A stretch of 64,000 nucleotides of DNA from Rhodospirillaceae bacterium (GTDB lineage Bacteria > Pseudomonadota > Alphaproteobacteria > GCA-2731375): the NCBI GenBank assembly GCA_018701215.1, contig JABIWH010000050.1, positions 124,001 through 188,000 on the forward strand, in the 5' to 3' direction. The first letter of the stretch is position 1. Every line of letters starts with the position of its first letter. The notes beneath the pieces are model-generated. The model did not search any database. It was not told the DNA's origin and worked only from the letters and a program-made list of their open reading frames with translations. The translations under genes were made by a program, and so were the position numbers. This document shows positions 34,742-43,034 of this stretch, one piece after another.

Positions 34742-36702
34742 CCTGTGGCCTCACGCCCGCGGAACAGTAACAGGTTCACGGCGTAGGTTACCGCCACCAA
34801 GACGGCGGCGGCCATATAGCTATAGATATCCGTGTAAATGAAGCCGGCGGCCGCGATCAACAACGCGATCCGCGACGGCCATTTCAGATTGCCGACGCCG
34901 TACAAATAGCCCTCGAACCCGGCTGACATGAGTATTACCGCCATGACACAGGCCGCGATCGAGATCAGAATGGCATCGGTTTCACCGCGCATGATCAATG
35001 ACGGCGTCATGACGATAATAAAGGGCAGGATGAATTTGATGGAGCCCAGGCGCATCGCCAGAAACGCCGTCTCCATGGCGCCGGAGCGCGCGATCACCGC
35101 CGCCGCCACCGCCGCCAGTGCAACGGGGGGTGTGATGTAGGACATCATGCCCCAGTAGAGGATGAAAAGATGCGAGGCGATGGGGTCCAGGCCGAATTCG
35201 ATCAGAGCCGGCCCCATGACAATGGCGAGGAAAATGTAACAGGCGCTAACCGTGACGCCCATGCCCAGAAAGAAGCTCGTCACAGCGCCCATGATCAGGA
35301 TGAACGGCAAACTTCCGCCAGCCAGGCTGAGCAGTTCCCGTGAAAAGGCGCCGCCGACGCCAGTGAACGCAAGCGCGCCGACAATGACGCCGATGCCCGC
35401 CAGGATCGCGATGATGGAGGCGATAATCGAGGAGGATTCGATGATCAGTTCGAGGAACTTCGCCAAATTGAACCGGCGTCCCTTTTTGCGGAAGATGGCC
35501 GCCGAGGCCAACAGGACGATCGTCGCATAATACGGCGCATAAAGCTCCATACGCGCCCAGACCAACAGATAGACCAGCAGCAGCAGGCTGAACAGATAGA
35601 ACCAGCCGTCCTTCAAGGTCTCCCACATACGCGGGATTTCCGAGGCCGGCTGCCCTTTCAGGCCCTTAACGGCGGCGTAGCAATCAACCTGCAGTAGGAG
35701 CGCCAGATAGAACAGGAACGATGGCACCGCCGCCGCAATGACGATATCGCGATAGGGTATATTCAGGAATTCCGCCATCAAAAATGCGACGGCGCCCATG
35801 ACAGGGGGCATCAAGGTGCCGCCCGTGGAGGCGCAGGCCTCGACCGAGGCCGCATAGGCGGGCGTGTAGCCGGCCCGCTTCATGGTTGGAATGGTCAATT
35901 GCCCCGTGGTCACCACGTTGGAGATCACGCTGCCGCTCAACGAACCGAAAAAGCCACTGGATAGGATAGCGACCTTGGCCGGTCCACCCCTGGTTTTGCC
36001 TAGCAGGGCAGCCGCGAAATTCATGAAAAATTCGCCGCCCCCCGTGACCACCAGGGCCGAACCGAACACCAGGAAGCCGATCAGAATATTGCCCGCCACC
36101 CGCATGGGCATGCCGACGATGCTCTCGAAACCCATGGCATAGGCACGGACCAGCTCAACCGGGTCCTTTCCTGCGCCCCAGAGGAAGCCCGGTGCGTGCT
36201 CGGTCCATAGCGGAAAGGTGAAAAACACCAGGCAAATAGAGAACAGGATCGTCCCACCGGCGCGGCGCACGCCTTCCATGGCCAGGAAGCACATAACGGC
36301 CGCCGCCGCCGTGGGCAGGGGCGGCGCGACCAGGTCCCAACCTTTAAGGACCATGTCGCCGCCGTAATAGGAGAGATACAGCGCGGTGACCATGGTCACC
36401 GCAAACAGGATCCAATCGTAAAATGGGACATTGGCGGAATCTTTTTTCCGGCCTGGAAAGATCAGGAACGCCAGGGAGAGAAAAATCGCGATTAACAGAT
36501 AATAATATTGATTATCAATCATTACGAAATTAAAGGCATTAAAACTGAACGTCTGATTGATGGCGACAGCAATGCCAAATCCGCCAAGCAGCAAGGTGAG
36601 CCAGTAAACGGGGCCCTTGATGCGCGCCTTGGTAACTTCCTCGTAAACTTCCAATGGCGGTTCGTCACCCTCGAGCTGGGTTTGACTGTTTTGTTCCGCC
36701 AT
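34738..36702 (-). CDS. TRAP transporter permease, fused DctQ-DctM (4TM/12TM)
   Basis: Membrane part of a tripartite ATP-independent periplasmic carrier, 654 aa, with small and large subunits fused, as in TAXI-type TRAP systems. N-terminal helices about 35-190 correspond to DctQ and the rest to DctM, with KVAILSSGFFGSLSGSVISNVVTTG and YAASVEACASTGGTLMPPVMGAVAFLMAEF typical of the large subunit. About 16-18 membrane segments are visible. No substrate-binding protein (TAXI or DctP) is adjacent in the window, so its partner must lie elsewhere. It converges on an amidohydrolase gene. Confidence 0.92.
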   Translation of the reverse strand: MAEQNSQTQLEGDEPPLEVYEEVTKARIKGPVYWLTLLLGGFGIAVAINQTFSFNAFNFVMIDNQYYYLLIAIFLSLAFLIFPGRKKDSANVPFYDWILFAVTMVTALYLSYYGGDMVLKGWDLVAPPLPTAAAAVMCFLAMEGVRRAGGTILFSICLVFFTFPLWTEHAPGFLWGAGKDPVELVRAYAMGFESIVGMPMRVAGNILIGFLVFGSALVVTGGGEFFMNFAAALLGKTRGGPAKVAILSSGFFGSLSGSVISNVVTTGQLTIPTMKRAGYTPAYAASVEACASTGGTLMPPVMGAVAFLMAEFLNIPYRDIVIAAAVPSFLFYLALLLQVDCYAAVKGLKGQPASEIPRMWETLKDGWFYLFSLLLLVYLLVWARMELYAPYYATIVLLASAAIFRKKGRRFNLAKFLELIIESSSIIASIIAILAGIGVIVGALAFTGVGGAFSRELLSLAGGSLPFILIMGAVTSFFLGMGVTVSACYIFLAIVMGPALIEFGLDPIASHLFILYWGMMSYITPPVALAAVAAAVIARSGAMETAFLAMRLGSIKFILPFIIVMTPSLIMRGETDAILISIAACVMAVILMSAGFEGYLYGVGNLKWPSRIALLIAAAGFIYTDIYSYMAAAVLVAVTYAVNLLLFRGREATG

Positions 36703-36826
36703 TGCAAACGACTCCCTTATCGCCCTCGACCGGGCCTACTCAACTACGAACCCCGCCTAAATGAGCCATCGCTTCGACTGGGTCAATCGTCTATCGGCGG
36801 AATTTCTCAATCCATATATTCGTCCA

Positions 36827-37714
36827 CTAACCCAGAACGTCCGACAACGGCGTTTGCCCGCTGCCCCGTGCCATGGGTTGCTGCTGGCTTTCGTGCGGTG
36901 CCCAGCCGGTCAAGGTGACAATCTGAAAGGTTGCCGGAATACGGCCATCTCCATCGCTGTGGTTTTGATAATAATTCCGGGCGCCGGCCTCGATCACCGC
37001 ACGGGGTGTAAAGTTACGCCGCCGCGCCGCCACCGCATTGCCTTCGCCCATACCCCGCAGTTCAGCCATCATGGCGAACGGATCAGCGTAGGACAGCACG
37101 ATCCGGTCCGTATCCACCACCGGCAGGGCGAAGCCGGCCCGCTGCAACAAGGCGCCGGCATCATGGGGATCGACAAAGGGCGAGACCCGGGGCGAGGCGC
37201 CGTCCACGGTCTCAATCTCGCCCGCCAACAAGGATTGGCGCAATTCATCCAAGGTACCGCCACCCAGCATGGCGCACAGGAACAGCCCGTCGGGTTTCAG
37301 CGTCCGGCGGATCTGCAACAATGTACCCGGCAGATCATTGACCCAATGCAGGGACAGCGCCGAGATCACCAAATCGAACTGGCCATCGGCAAAGGGCAAG
37401 GCCTCTTCATCCAGCGCCAGGCGCGGTCCATATCCGTTCGATGCTTGCGCCGCCATGGCCGGGGACAGATCGCTCTGCACCAGCCATTCGATGCTGCCGC
37501 GCCCGCCCAGGACCGAGGCCAATTGCCCGCCGTGACAGCCCAGATCCAGGGCCAAGGGAAATGCACGCTTGATATCTGACAGACAGTCCGCCAGACGGTC
37601 GGCGACCTCCCGGATCAGGAAATCGTATGCCGGCAGACCCGGTGCCGCACGCTCGCGGTGGCGGCGCACGGCGCCGCGGTCAAATACTTCGGGTGGAGTC
37701 TGCATTATTGGCAT
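36827..37714 (-). CDS. BioC / NDUFAF5-like SAM-dependent methyltransferase
   Basis: Methyltransferase of 295 aa. It starts MQTPPEVFDRGAVRRHRERAAP, has motif I PLALDLGCHGGQLASVLG (near residues 54-71), then VQSDLSPAMAAQASN, LVISALSLHWVNDLPG and LKPDGLFLCAMLGG. This pattern is that of the alphaproteobacterial homologues of mitochondrial NDUFAF5, a complex I assembly hydroxylase/methyltransferase, and also resembles BioC. The gene is placed divergently to comF, as in many relatives. ATG is read at 37714. A short-chain dehydrogenase remnant lies between it and comF. Confidence 0.82.
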   Translation of the reverse strand: MPIMQTPPEVFDRGAVRRHRERAAPGLPAYDFLIREVADRLADCLSDIKRAFPLALDLGCHGGQLASVLGGRGSIEWLVQSDLSPAMAAQASNGYGPRLALDEEALPFADGQFDLVISALSLHWVNDLPGTLLQIRRTLKPDGLFLCAMLGGGTLDELRQSLLAGEIETVDGASPRVSPFVDPHDAGALLQRAGFALPVVDTDRIVLSYADPFAMMAELRGMGEGNAVAARRRNFTPRAVIEAGARNYYQNHSDGDGRIPATFQIVTLTGWAPHESQQQPMARGSGQTPLSDVLG

Positions 37715-37818
37715 GCCTCAGATTGCCGCCGCGCCGACATCCACGGGCAAGCCGGGGCCCGGCCAATGCCGGACGCCGCACCGGTGATCAAGGCGACCTT
37801 GTCCTCAAGACGTGCCAT
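37707..37818 (-). pseudogene. Remnant of a short-chain dehydrogenase (SDR) gene
   Basis: Reading the minus strand from the ATG at 37816-37818, the first 20 codons give MARLEDKVALITGAASGIGR, the classic SDR start with the TGxxxGIG cofactor loop. After GRA the similarity stops at once and the frame ends at a TAA after about 37 codons. In another frame the following bases read GLPVDVGAAAI then TGA, which looks like an SDR C-terminal VDGG-type end. The simplest reading is that a full SDR gene lost its middle by deletion. It sits 14 bases before the comF start and runs into the start of the methyltransferase gene. Confidence 0.65.
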
Positions 37819-37832
37819 AGTACGCCCTTCTT

Positions 37833-38648
37833 ATGCAAGCCATGTCGGATAGGGAGCATTACAGGGCGATGGTGGAAATGCCAATGGCCAAAATGGCCAA
37901 TATTGGGCGCCGGTTTGGCCATGCGGGCGCGGTCTTTCTCGATGCGCTGTTGCCGCCGCAATGCCTCTGCTGCGGCGCCATGGTGGACCGGCAGGGCAAT
38001 CTGTGCGCGCCGTGCTGGTCGGGCATGCGATTCCTGGAACCGCCCTGCTGCCAGGCTTGCGGCTTTCCCTTTCCCCACGACGAAGGCGCGGACGTGCTGT
38101 GCGCCGCATGCAGCCGCCTCTCTCCTGATTTCGACCGGGCCCGGGCGGTGCTGGCCTATGATGATCATAGCCGTTCGCTGTTGCTGCGTCTGAAACATGG
38201 CGACCGCCTGGACGGAGTGCCGGCATTTGGCCAATGGCTGGCACGGGCGGGGGCGGAATTCTGGAGCAGGTCGGACGGTCTGAATGGGGCGGATCTATTG
38301 CTACCCGTGCCCTTGCACCGCTGGCGCCTGGTCAGGCGGCGTTATAATCAGGCGGCATTGTTGAGCCGGGCGCTATCGAGGCACTGCGGCGTACCCAGCC
38401 TGCCAGGCCTGTTACAACGGCGCCGGGCCACGCCGAGCCAGGGCGGACACAGCCGGGCCGGGCGGGCACGCAATGTCCGCGGCGCCTTCACGGTCGCCGC
38501 CAGGAACAAGGCGCAGCTCAAGGGCGCTCACGTGGTTTTGATTGACGATGTCTTCACCACCGGGGCTACGGTCTCGGCCTGCGCCAGGATATTGAAGCGC
38601 AATGGCGCCGCCCGGGTGGATGTACTCACCCTGGCCAGAGTGCTATAG
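37833..38648 (+). CDS. comF: ComF family protein (phosphoribosyltransferase-like)
   Basis: Double zinc-ribbon plus phosphoribosyltransferase fold, 271 aa. N-terminal cysteines occur as CLCCG, CAPCW, CCQACGFPF and CAAC, two zinc sites within residues about 46-95. The PRTase loop is HVVLIDDVFTTGATVSAC (PRPP-binding motif VVLIDDVFTTGAT). ComF proteins take part in DNA uptake in competent bacteria; in alphaproteobacteria the role is uncharacterised. The start could also be one of several later Met codons before the first zinc ribbon. It is followed by grxC after 31 bases and a nitrilase-family gene, a conserved order. Confidence 0.87.
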   Translation: MQAMSDREHYRAMVEMPMAKMANIGRRFGHAGAVFLDALLPPQCLCCGAMVDRQGNLCAPCWSGMRFLEPPCCQACGFPFPHDEGADVLCAACSRLSPDFDRARAVLAYDDHSRSLLLRLKHGDRLDGVPAFGQWLARAGAEFWSRSDGLNGADLLLPVPLHRWRLVRRRYNQAALLSRALSRHCGVPSLPGLLQRRRATPSQGGHSRAGRARNVRGAFTVAARNKAQLKGAHVVLIDDVFTTGATVSACARILKRNGAARVDVLTLARVL

Positions 38649-38679
38649 CCTGGATGTGCGTTTGATATGAGGAATTGGA

Positions 38680-38940
38680 ATGCCGGCGATCACGATCTAC
38701 ACCACGGGGTTCTGCCCGTATTGCTTTCACGCCAAGAAGCTGCTGGACAGCAAGGGCGCGGCCTATGACGAAATTGACGTGAACAAGGTGCCTGGTGCCC
38801 GCGGTGAGATGATGCAGCGCGCCAACGGTGGGCATACAGTACCGCAGATCTTCATCGGCGAACGGCATGTGGGCGGCTGTGACGAATTATTCGCCCTGGA
38901 GCAGCAGCAGCAACTGGACCCGCTTTTAAGCGCCAAATAA
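38680..38940 (+). CDS. grxC: Glutaredoxin 3
   Basis: Glutathione-dependent thiol-disulfide oxidoreductase of 86 aa, the normal size for GrxC. The active site is CPYC at residues 12-15 (YTTGFCPYCFHAKKLL), with the cis-Pro loop HTVPQIFIGERHVGGCDEL, which binds glutathione. It sits between comF and the nitrilase-family gene; it and that gene are 18 bases apart and probably co-transcribed. Confidence 0.96.
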   Translation: MPAITIYTTGFCPYCFHAKKLLDSKGAAYDEIDVNKVPGARGEMMQRANGGHTVPQIFIGERHVGGCDELFALEQQQQLDPLLSAK

Positions 38941-38958
38941 GCATCGGAAGATAATGCC

Positions 38959-39816
38959 ATGACCGGATTTACCGCCGCCTGTGTGCAGATCAACGCCAGC
39001 AATGATCTGGCTGAAAATATCGCCAGCCTGGGCGGCATGATCCGCGAGGCGCGCGCGGCGGGGGCCGATTTCATCACCACGCCCGAATGTGCCGCCATGA
39101 TCGAGGTCGGCCGCGACAACATTCGCGCCAAGGCCTTTGTCGAGGACGCACATCCCGCCCTGGACGCCTTTCGTGGCTGGGCGGTGGAGACCGGTGCCTG
39201 GTTACTGGCCGGCTCTCTATCGGTACTGATCGAGGGCGAGGAACGGTTGGCCAACCGGCAATACCTGATCGACCCCACGGGCGCCATCGCGGCCCACTAT
39301 GACAAGATCCACATGTTCGACGTTGACCTGCCCAACGGCAAAAGCCTGCGTGAATCGAATAATTACCGTCCCGGCGCCGAAGCCGTAGTCACTCCCCTGC
39401 CGTGGTGCCAACTGGGGCTGAGCATCTGCTACGATCTGCGCTTCCCTCACCTTTACCGCGACCTGGCCAAGGCCGGGGCGGATGTATTGGTGATCCCGTC
39501 CGCCTTTATGCAGGTGACGGGAGAGGCCCATTGGCACGTGCTGATGCGGGCCCGGGCGATCGAGACCGGATGCTTCGTCATCGCGGCGGCGCAATGCGGC
39601 GAACATGTGGCGGGCCGGCTCAGCTATGGCCATTCGGTGATCATTGCGCCCTGGGGCGAAGTGCTCTCGGACGGCGGCACAGCGGAAGGCGTCAGCCTGG
39701 CCGAGATCGACCTCTTGGCCGTTAGCAAGGCGCGGGGCCACATACCTGCATTGAACCACGACAGAGATTATCATCTTGATGAAGCAAATCGAAAATCAAA
39801 TGTCGCGGCGGAATAA
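38959..39816 (+). CDS. Carbon-nitrogen hydrolase (Nit family amidase)
   Basis: Nitrilase-superfamily amidase of 285 aa. The catalytic Glu, Lys and Cys are E43 (FITTPECAAM), K116 (HYDKIHMFDVDL) and C157 (LGLSICYDLRFPHLYR). HMFDVDL and DLRFPHLYR are typical of Nit1/Nit2 enzymes, which clear deaminated glutathione or omega-amidates; the neighbouring glutaredoxin fits a glutathione link, which is inference. The C-terminal part (LSYGHSVIIAPWGEVLSDGG) completes the fold. It ends the comF-grxC-nit group. Confidence 0.92.
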   Translation: MTGFTAACVQINASNDLAENIASLGGMIREARAAGADFITTPECAAMIEVGRDNIRAKAFVEDAHPALDAFRGWAVETGAWLLAGSLSVLIEGEERLANRQYLIDPTGAIAAHYDKIHMFDVDLPNGKSLRESNNYRPGAEAVVTPLPWCQLGLSICYDLRFPHLYRDLAKAGADVLVIPSAFMQVTGEAHWHVLMRARAIETGCFVIAAAQCGEHVAGRLSYGHSVIIAPWGEVLSDGGTAEGVSLAEIDLLAVSKARGHIPALNHDRDYHLDEANRKSNVAAE

Positions 39817-40052
39817 AATAATAAAATTTTCACGACCTACAATCTAAATATGCGCAACCATTCTGCGTACAAATGCACAATATGCTAGATTATGAGATTT
39901 GATCAAACTATAAACCAGCATAAATCTATAGAACATAAACATTATTCTAATACGATCTAATATTCTGCTGATTCGAATCTCGTTAATACTTTGGTCCATT
40001 CAGATTTTCCGCTACTCTTTCTAATCTAATCTGGACTTTAGGATGGAAACGA
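39817..40052. promoter_or_regulatory. AT-rich upstream region of the LuxR-type gene
   Basis: This 236-base stretch is strikingly AT-rich next to the neighbouring genes. A 10-bp palindrome TTTGATCAAA lies at 39898-39907, but nothing matches the longer lux-box consensus. The run TATAGAACATAAACATTATTC shows AT-rich -10-like sequence. It probably holds the promoter of the LuxR-type regulator. Confidence 0.4.
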
Positions 40053-40808
40053 GTGGCGGCAATCTCCAACAATCTCGGTGATTATCTTGATGATCTGAAC
40101 AGTTCGGCCAATGCTGCGGACTGCATGGCGACGACGCATCGCCATGTCATGGCATTAGGCTTCCGGAATGTGGTTTTTACCTACGCAAAACGACCGCGGA
40201 ATATCGAAGGTGATCTGGACAATACCCTGCGTTATTCCTCAATCCCCAAGGCATGGGAAACCCGCTACCACGAGATGGGCTATCAAAATCATTGTCCAAT
40301 TTTACGCGAGAGCTTGCGGGGCGGGTCATTGCCGCTGATCTGGCAACAGATTTGGGATCAGACCGAAAGGACCGCGACACAAGAGACGATGGTCGATGAA
40401 GCCGCCGAACTGGGCGTCGTCGATGGCGTTTCTGTTCCGATTAAGATGCCCAACGGTGATTTCAGCGCGGTCGGAATTTCAACCGACGAGGAAAAAACAG
40501 AATCCAAGAAAATTATCGGCGCACAACTGCCGTTAATTTTTGCCATGAGCCATTATCTGCACGCTGTCATAGCGCTCCATTATCTAACCCAGACAGGTGA
40601 AGAGGATATCCCCCGCCTAACAGGCAGCGAAATAGATTGCCTTTATTGGGTTGCGCTGGGCAAAAGCACTTGGGAAATTTCCGAGATCCACGACATCAGC
40701 GAAAACACCGTAAAATTCCATCTGCGCAACATTCTGTCGAAACTCGCTGTAAATAACCGCCCCGCGGCCGTTGCTAAAGCTTTTCGGTTGGGTTTGATCG
40801 ATTTTTAG
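40053..40808 (+). CDS. LuxR family regulator with autoinducer-binding domain (LuxR solo), Asp to Cys at the ligand site
   Basis: Transcription factor of 251 aa with an autoinducer_bind domain (about 20-165) and a LuxR HTH (about 187-245). Aligned with TraR by eye, Trp57 and Tyr61 match W68 and Y72, and Gly113 matches G125, but the Asp70 that binds the acyl-homoserine lactone amide is C81 (HCPILRES). W97 fits Trp85 with one extra residue. The HTH keeps E193, L197 and G203, corresponding to Glu178, Leu182 and Gly188 of LuxR. There is no luxI gene in the window, so this is a solo receptor that may sense a non-AHL signal. It starts at GTG 40053; a GGATGG stretch is upstream. Confidence 0.85.
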   Translation: MAAISNNLGDYLDDLNSSANAADCMATTHRHVMALGFRNVVFTYAKRPRNIEGDLDNTLRYSSIPKAWETRYHEMGYQNHCPILRESLRGGSLPLIWQQIWDQTERTATQETMVDEAAELGVVDGVSVPIKMPNGDFSAVGISTDEEKTESKKIIGAQLPLIFAMSHYLHAVIALHYLTQTGEEDIPRLTGSEIDCLYWVALGKSTWEISEIHDISENTVKFHLRNILSKLAVNNRPAAVAKAFRLGLIDF

Positions 40809-40839
40809 ACCCGCTTTCTAGCAAGCCAATGACGCGAAC

Positions 40840-41502
40840 TCATCGCCCAGCCGAAACCTCAACAGCCTCGGCCGCTTCCTCGACTGGCGGTTGGTTGATA
40901 AATGGCGATGCCGGAGACGCCGGCTTTAGTTCGGCGAGACATTCCCGTAAATAAACGACGTGTCGAGCCAAGAATGCCTCCCTTGGACATTTGTAATAAA
41001 ACACCGGCCAATCCCGCAACGTGCGGTCAGCTTGACGAATGAAGCCATTTCTTTCCATCAGGCGGACACTGGCCATCTGATATGTGCGGGCAGTGCCATG
41101 CACAGCCTCAAAACCGCGCTCAAGAAACACATATTCCAGGTTCCGGCGAAAAATCTCCAAAGCAAACCCAGCAAGCCAATAGGGCCGGTCAACCATGGTC
41201 GAGATATGAATGTCACCATCAAATTCATCAAGATGGCGTAACCCGCAATAACCGATCATGGCTCCCGACCAGCGGTCAAACGCACCGAAAATGCCGAAGC
41301 CATAGCGGCTCCAATGCTTTGAAAAATCAATAATTCGCTCCATCGCCTGTTCGACGCCTTCTTCATTGGTCCGGGCCGGCGCGCCGAACATGGTGGTCTC
41401 GGTGATATTGGAATCCCTCATTGGAACGCCGAATGCCAGAGCATCCGCAGGCTCGAACGGTCGTAAAATAGTCCTATCTGTTTCTAAAACAACGGATGAC
41501 AT
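40840..41502 (-). CDS. GNAT family N-acetyltransferase
   Basis: Acetyl-CoA-dependent acyltransferase of 220 aa, RimJ/RimL-like. It starts with SSVVLETDRTILRPFEPADA and has GFGIFGAFDRWSGAMIGYCGLRH, the acetyl-CoA region YWLAGFALEIFRRNLEYVF and FEAVHGTARTYQMASVRLMERNGF. The usual Q/RxxGxG/A loop is weak (RPYWLAGFA). A GAGGAG ribosome binding site lies just before ATG 41502. The last 40 residues are an Ala/Glu/Pro-rich tail. It converges on the LuxR-type gene (31 bases between stops) and is not a LuxI-type synthase. The acceptor is unknown. Confidence 0.82.
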   Translation of the reverse strand: MSSVVLETDRTILRPFEPADALAFGVPMRDSNITETTMFGAPARTNEEGVEQAMERIIDFSKHWSRYGFGIFGAFDRWSGAMIGYCGLRHLDEFDGDIHISTMVDRPYWLAGFALEIFRRNLEYVFLERGFEAVHGTARTYQMASVRLMERNGFIRQADRTLRDWPVFYYKCPREAFLARHVVYLRECLAELKPASPASPFINQPPVEEAAEAVEVSAGR

Positions 41503-41701
41503 ACTATATTACTCCTCTAAAAAGTGTTAATTCAGTTATTTTAAATCATTTTACGTGCTTTACAAATTTATATCGTGTATTAATTATTTTTATAGACTCT
41601 ATAAGTTGTAAATCGACTTGACACACACTTGCGCATACCGGCCAAGGCGATCTAACAAATTCGCCGCGCAATGATCAGGCAAAGTAGGAAGGATTATATT
41701 G
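41503..41701. promoter_or_regulatory. AT-rich divergent region, GNAT / methyltransferase genes
   Basis: About 200 bases, AT-rich, between two divergent start codons. TTGACA at 41620-41625 looks like a -35 for the plus-strand methyltransferase, although no clear -10 follows at 17 bases. An AGGAAGG ribosome binding site is at 41686-41692. Confidence 0.4.
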
Positions 41702-42490
41702 ATGACCGCATTTACCCTCGAACGTATGGATAGCTATCGGGAAGCCGAAGACCTCTGCCCCAGGGCCCGCGTCTCGGAACTACGCAGCTTTCGCGATTAC
41801 CTGAGCGATGGTAATGGCAAGGTCGCGTTGGAACTGGGCAGCGGCAACGGTACGCTAACCCGCTGCCTGCAAGAGATGGGCTGGACCGTTGATACGATCG
41901 ATATCGCCTTCCAAGCGCCGGCCGGAGTACACCGCCATTACATTGCCAACATTTCCGAGGGGCTTGGTTTCCTACCAAAAGGCGCGGCATATGACGCCGT
42001 GGTCTCGCTGGCGGTCCTGCATCACGTCGCAGACTGCCCTCGCCGGCTACCCGACATTCTAGCCAGTGATATCGCGGCGGTAACCAAACCGGGCGGCTTG
42101 GTCATGTTACAGGATGTTCCCGCCCCCGGCAGTTTGCCATCATCGCGCCCACAGCCCGATGAGGGTCATTTCGGCGCAGCAAACACGGCCCGCATTTTCG
42201 CCAATCTAGTGGATCCATATAGCGAGCCGACCCACAACGGCGTCTATCTGGAAATGGCCGCCATTGGCAAGCAGCTTGAGACCAATTTCTCGCCGATAGC
42301 GTGTTTCTATCATCGTTGTGATTGGGGATTCCCGGACGCCGACGTCGCTGCCCGCTACGTACGGTCCCTCTTTCACCTGAATATGAGCAAGGCGGATGTG
42401 AAGGCCGCCATCAACCCGACCCTGCAAGCAGCGAAAACCGATCTGCATCTCCCATGGGCTTTGGATTGCCTTGTTGTACAACGCATATAG
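41702..42490 (+). CDS. Class I SAM-dependent methyltransferase
   Basis: Methyltransferase-like protein of 262 aa. Motif I is KVALELGSGNGTLTRCLQEMG near residue 40, with VDTIDIAFQAP after it; the middle shows DAVVSLAVLHHVADCPRRL and KPGGLVMLQDVPAPG. LELGSGNG replaces the commoner DxGxGxG with Glu at the first acidic position. It starts at ATG 41702 after AGGAAGG; the TTG just before is also in frame. It is divergent from the GNAT gene and near the LuxR-type gene, so it may be part of a signal-making or signal-modifying set, which is only an inference from position. Confidence 0.78.
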   Translation: MTAFTLERMDSYREAEDLCPRARVSELRSFRDYLSDGNGKVALELGSGNGTLTRCLQEMGWTVDTIDIAFQAPAGVHRHYIANISEGLGFLPKGAAYDAVVSLAVLHHVADCPRRLPDILASDIAAVTKPGGLVMLQDVPAPGSLPSSRPQPDEGHFGAANTARIFANLVDPYSEPTHNGVYLEMAAIGKQLETNFSPIACFYHRCDWGFPDADVAARYVRSLFHLNMSKADVKAAINPTLQAAKTDLHLPWALDCLVVQRI

Positions 42491-42717
42491 GGCCTGGAAA
42501 ATACCAGCATTTGAAGCCTCACTGCGCCTGGCAGCCGAGGCACGATATTTTTAGAGAAGTCCGAGACGCACGCGCGAGTAACTTAATTATCTATCACCAC
42601 TTTTTCGCGCCCACCCAAACGGGTAGGCGACAGTGACGGCTGCATGGTTCAGCATCCAGGCTATTCCTGACGGGCAAAGGTTTGTCAGGGTCTATTGACG
42701 ATAGTTAGGTGCATAAA

Positions 42718-42909
42718 ATGCTGGATAAATCGGAACAAGAGTTAGTAGATTTGAACCTATCGCCTGATATTGCCTACGATACGCAACATGAGACATGGTA
42801 TTTAGCCATTACACGGTTCGCCAAGCAACTGCGTCAGGTTGGCCATGTGGAATCGGCGCATTTCATGGACGTTGCGGCATTGATCCTGAAGGAAAATCGG
42901 CGCCATTGA
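42718..42909 (+). CDS. Small hypothetical protein
   Basis: A 63-aa product from ATG 42718 (an in-frame GTG lies at 42709). It is charged and helical: MLDKSEQELVDLNLSPDI at the start and FAKQLRQVGHVESAHFMDV later, ending KENRRH. AGG about eight bases before the ATG can be the ribosome binding site. It does not resemble a family I know. The low-GC setting and lack of neighbours make the gene call moderate. The 227 bases before it (42491-42717) contain no feature I can support. Confidence 0.45.
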   Translation: MLDKSEQELVDLNLSPDIAYDTQHETWYLAITRFAKQLRQVGHVESAHFMDVAALILKENRRH

Positions 42910-43034
42910 TCAAATTCTCAATGGTCTGGTGACGAAATACTCCACGGCCCGCCCCACCCGAAGCAGCAGCTCTCAGTCGTTTTGCCGCACAACGGTGATA
43001 ACGGCCAGGTACTGCTTATAATTAGACAACCCAA

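Noticed and set aside
37627..38193. 188-codon plus-strand frame overlapping the start of comF
   Set aside because: It is out of frame with comF and covers the start of the divergent methyltransferase gene; it has no domain.
39898..39907. TTTGATCAAA considered as a lux box
   Set aside because: It is a short palindrome, and the flanks do not match the 20-bp lux-box pattern.
40840..41502. Acetyltransferase gene next to luxR considered as an acyl-homoserine-lactone synthase
   Set aside because: AHL synthases share the GNAT fold, but this protein has a RimJ/RimL-like pattern and not the conserved LuxI Arg/Trp/Phe/Asp set.
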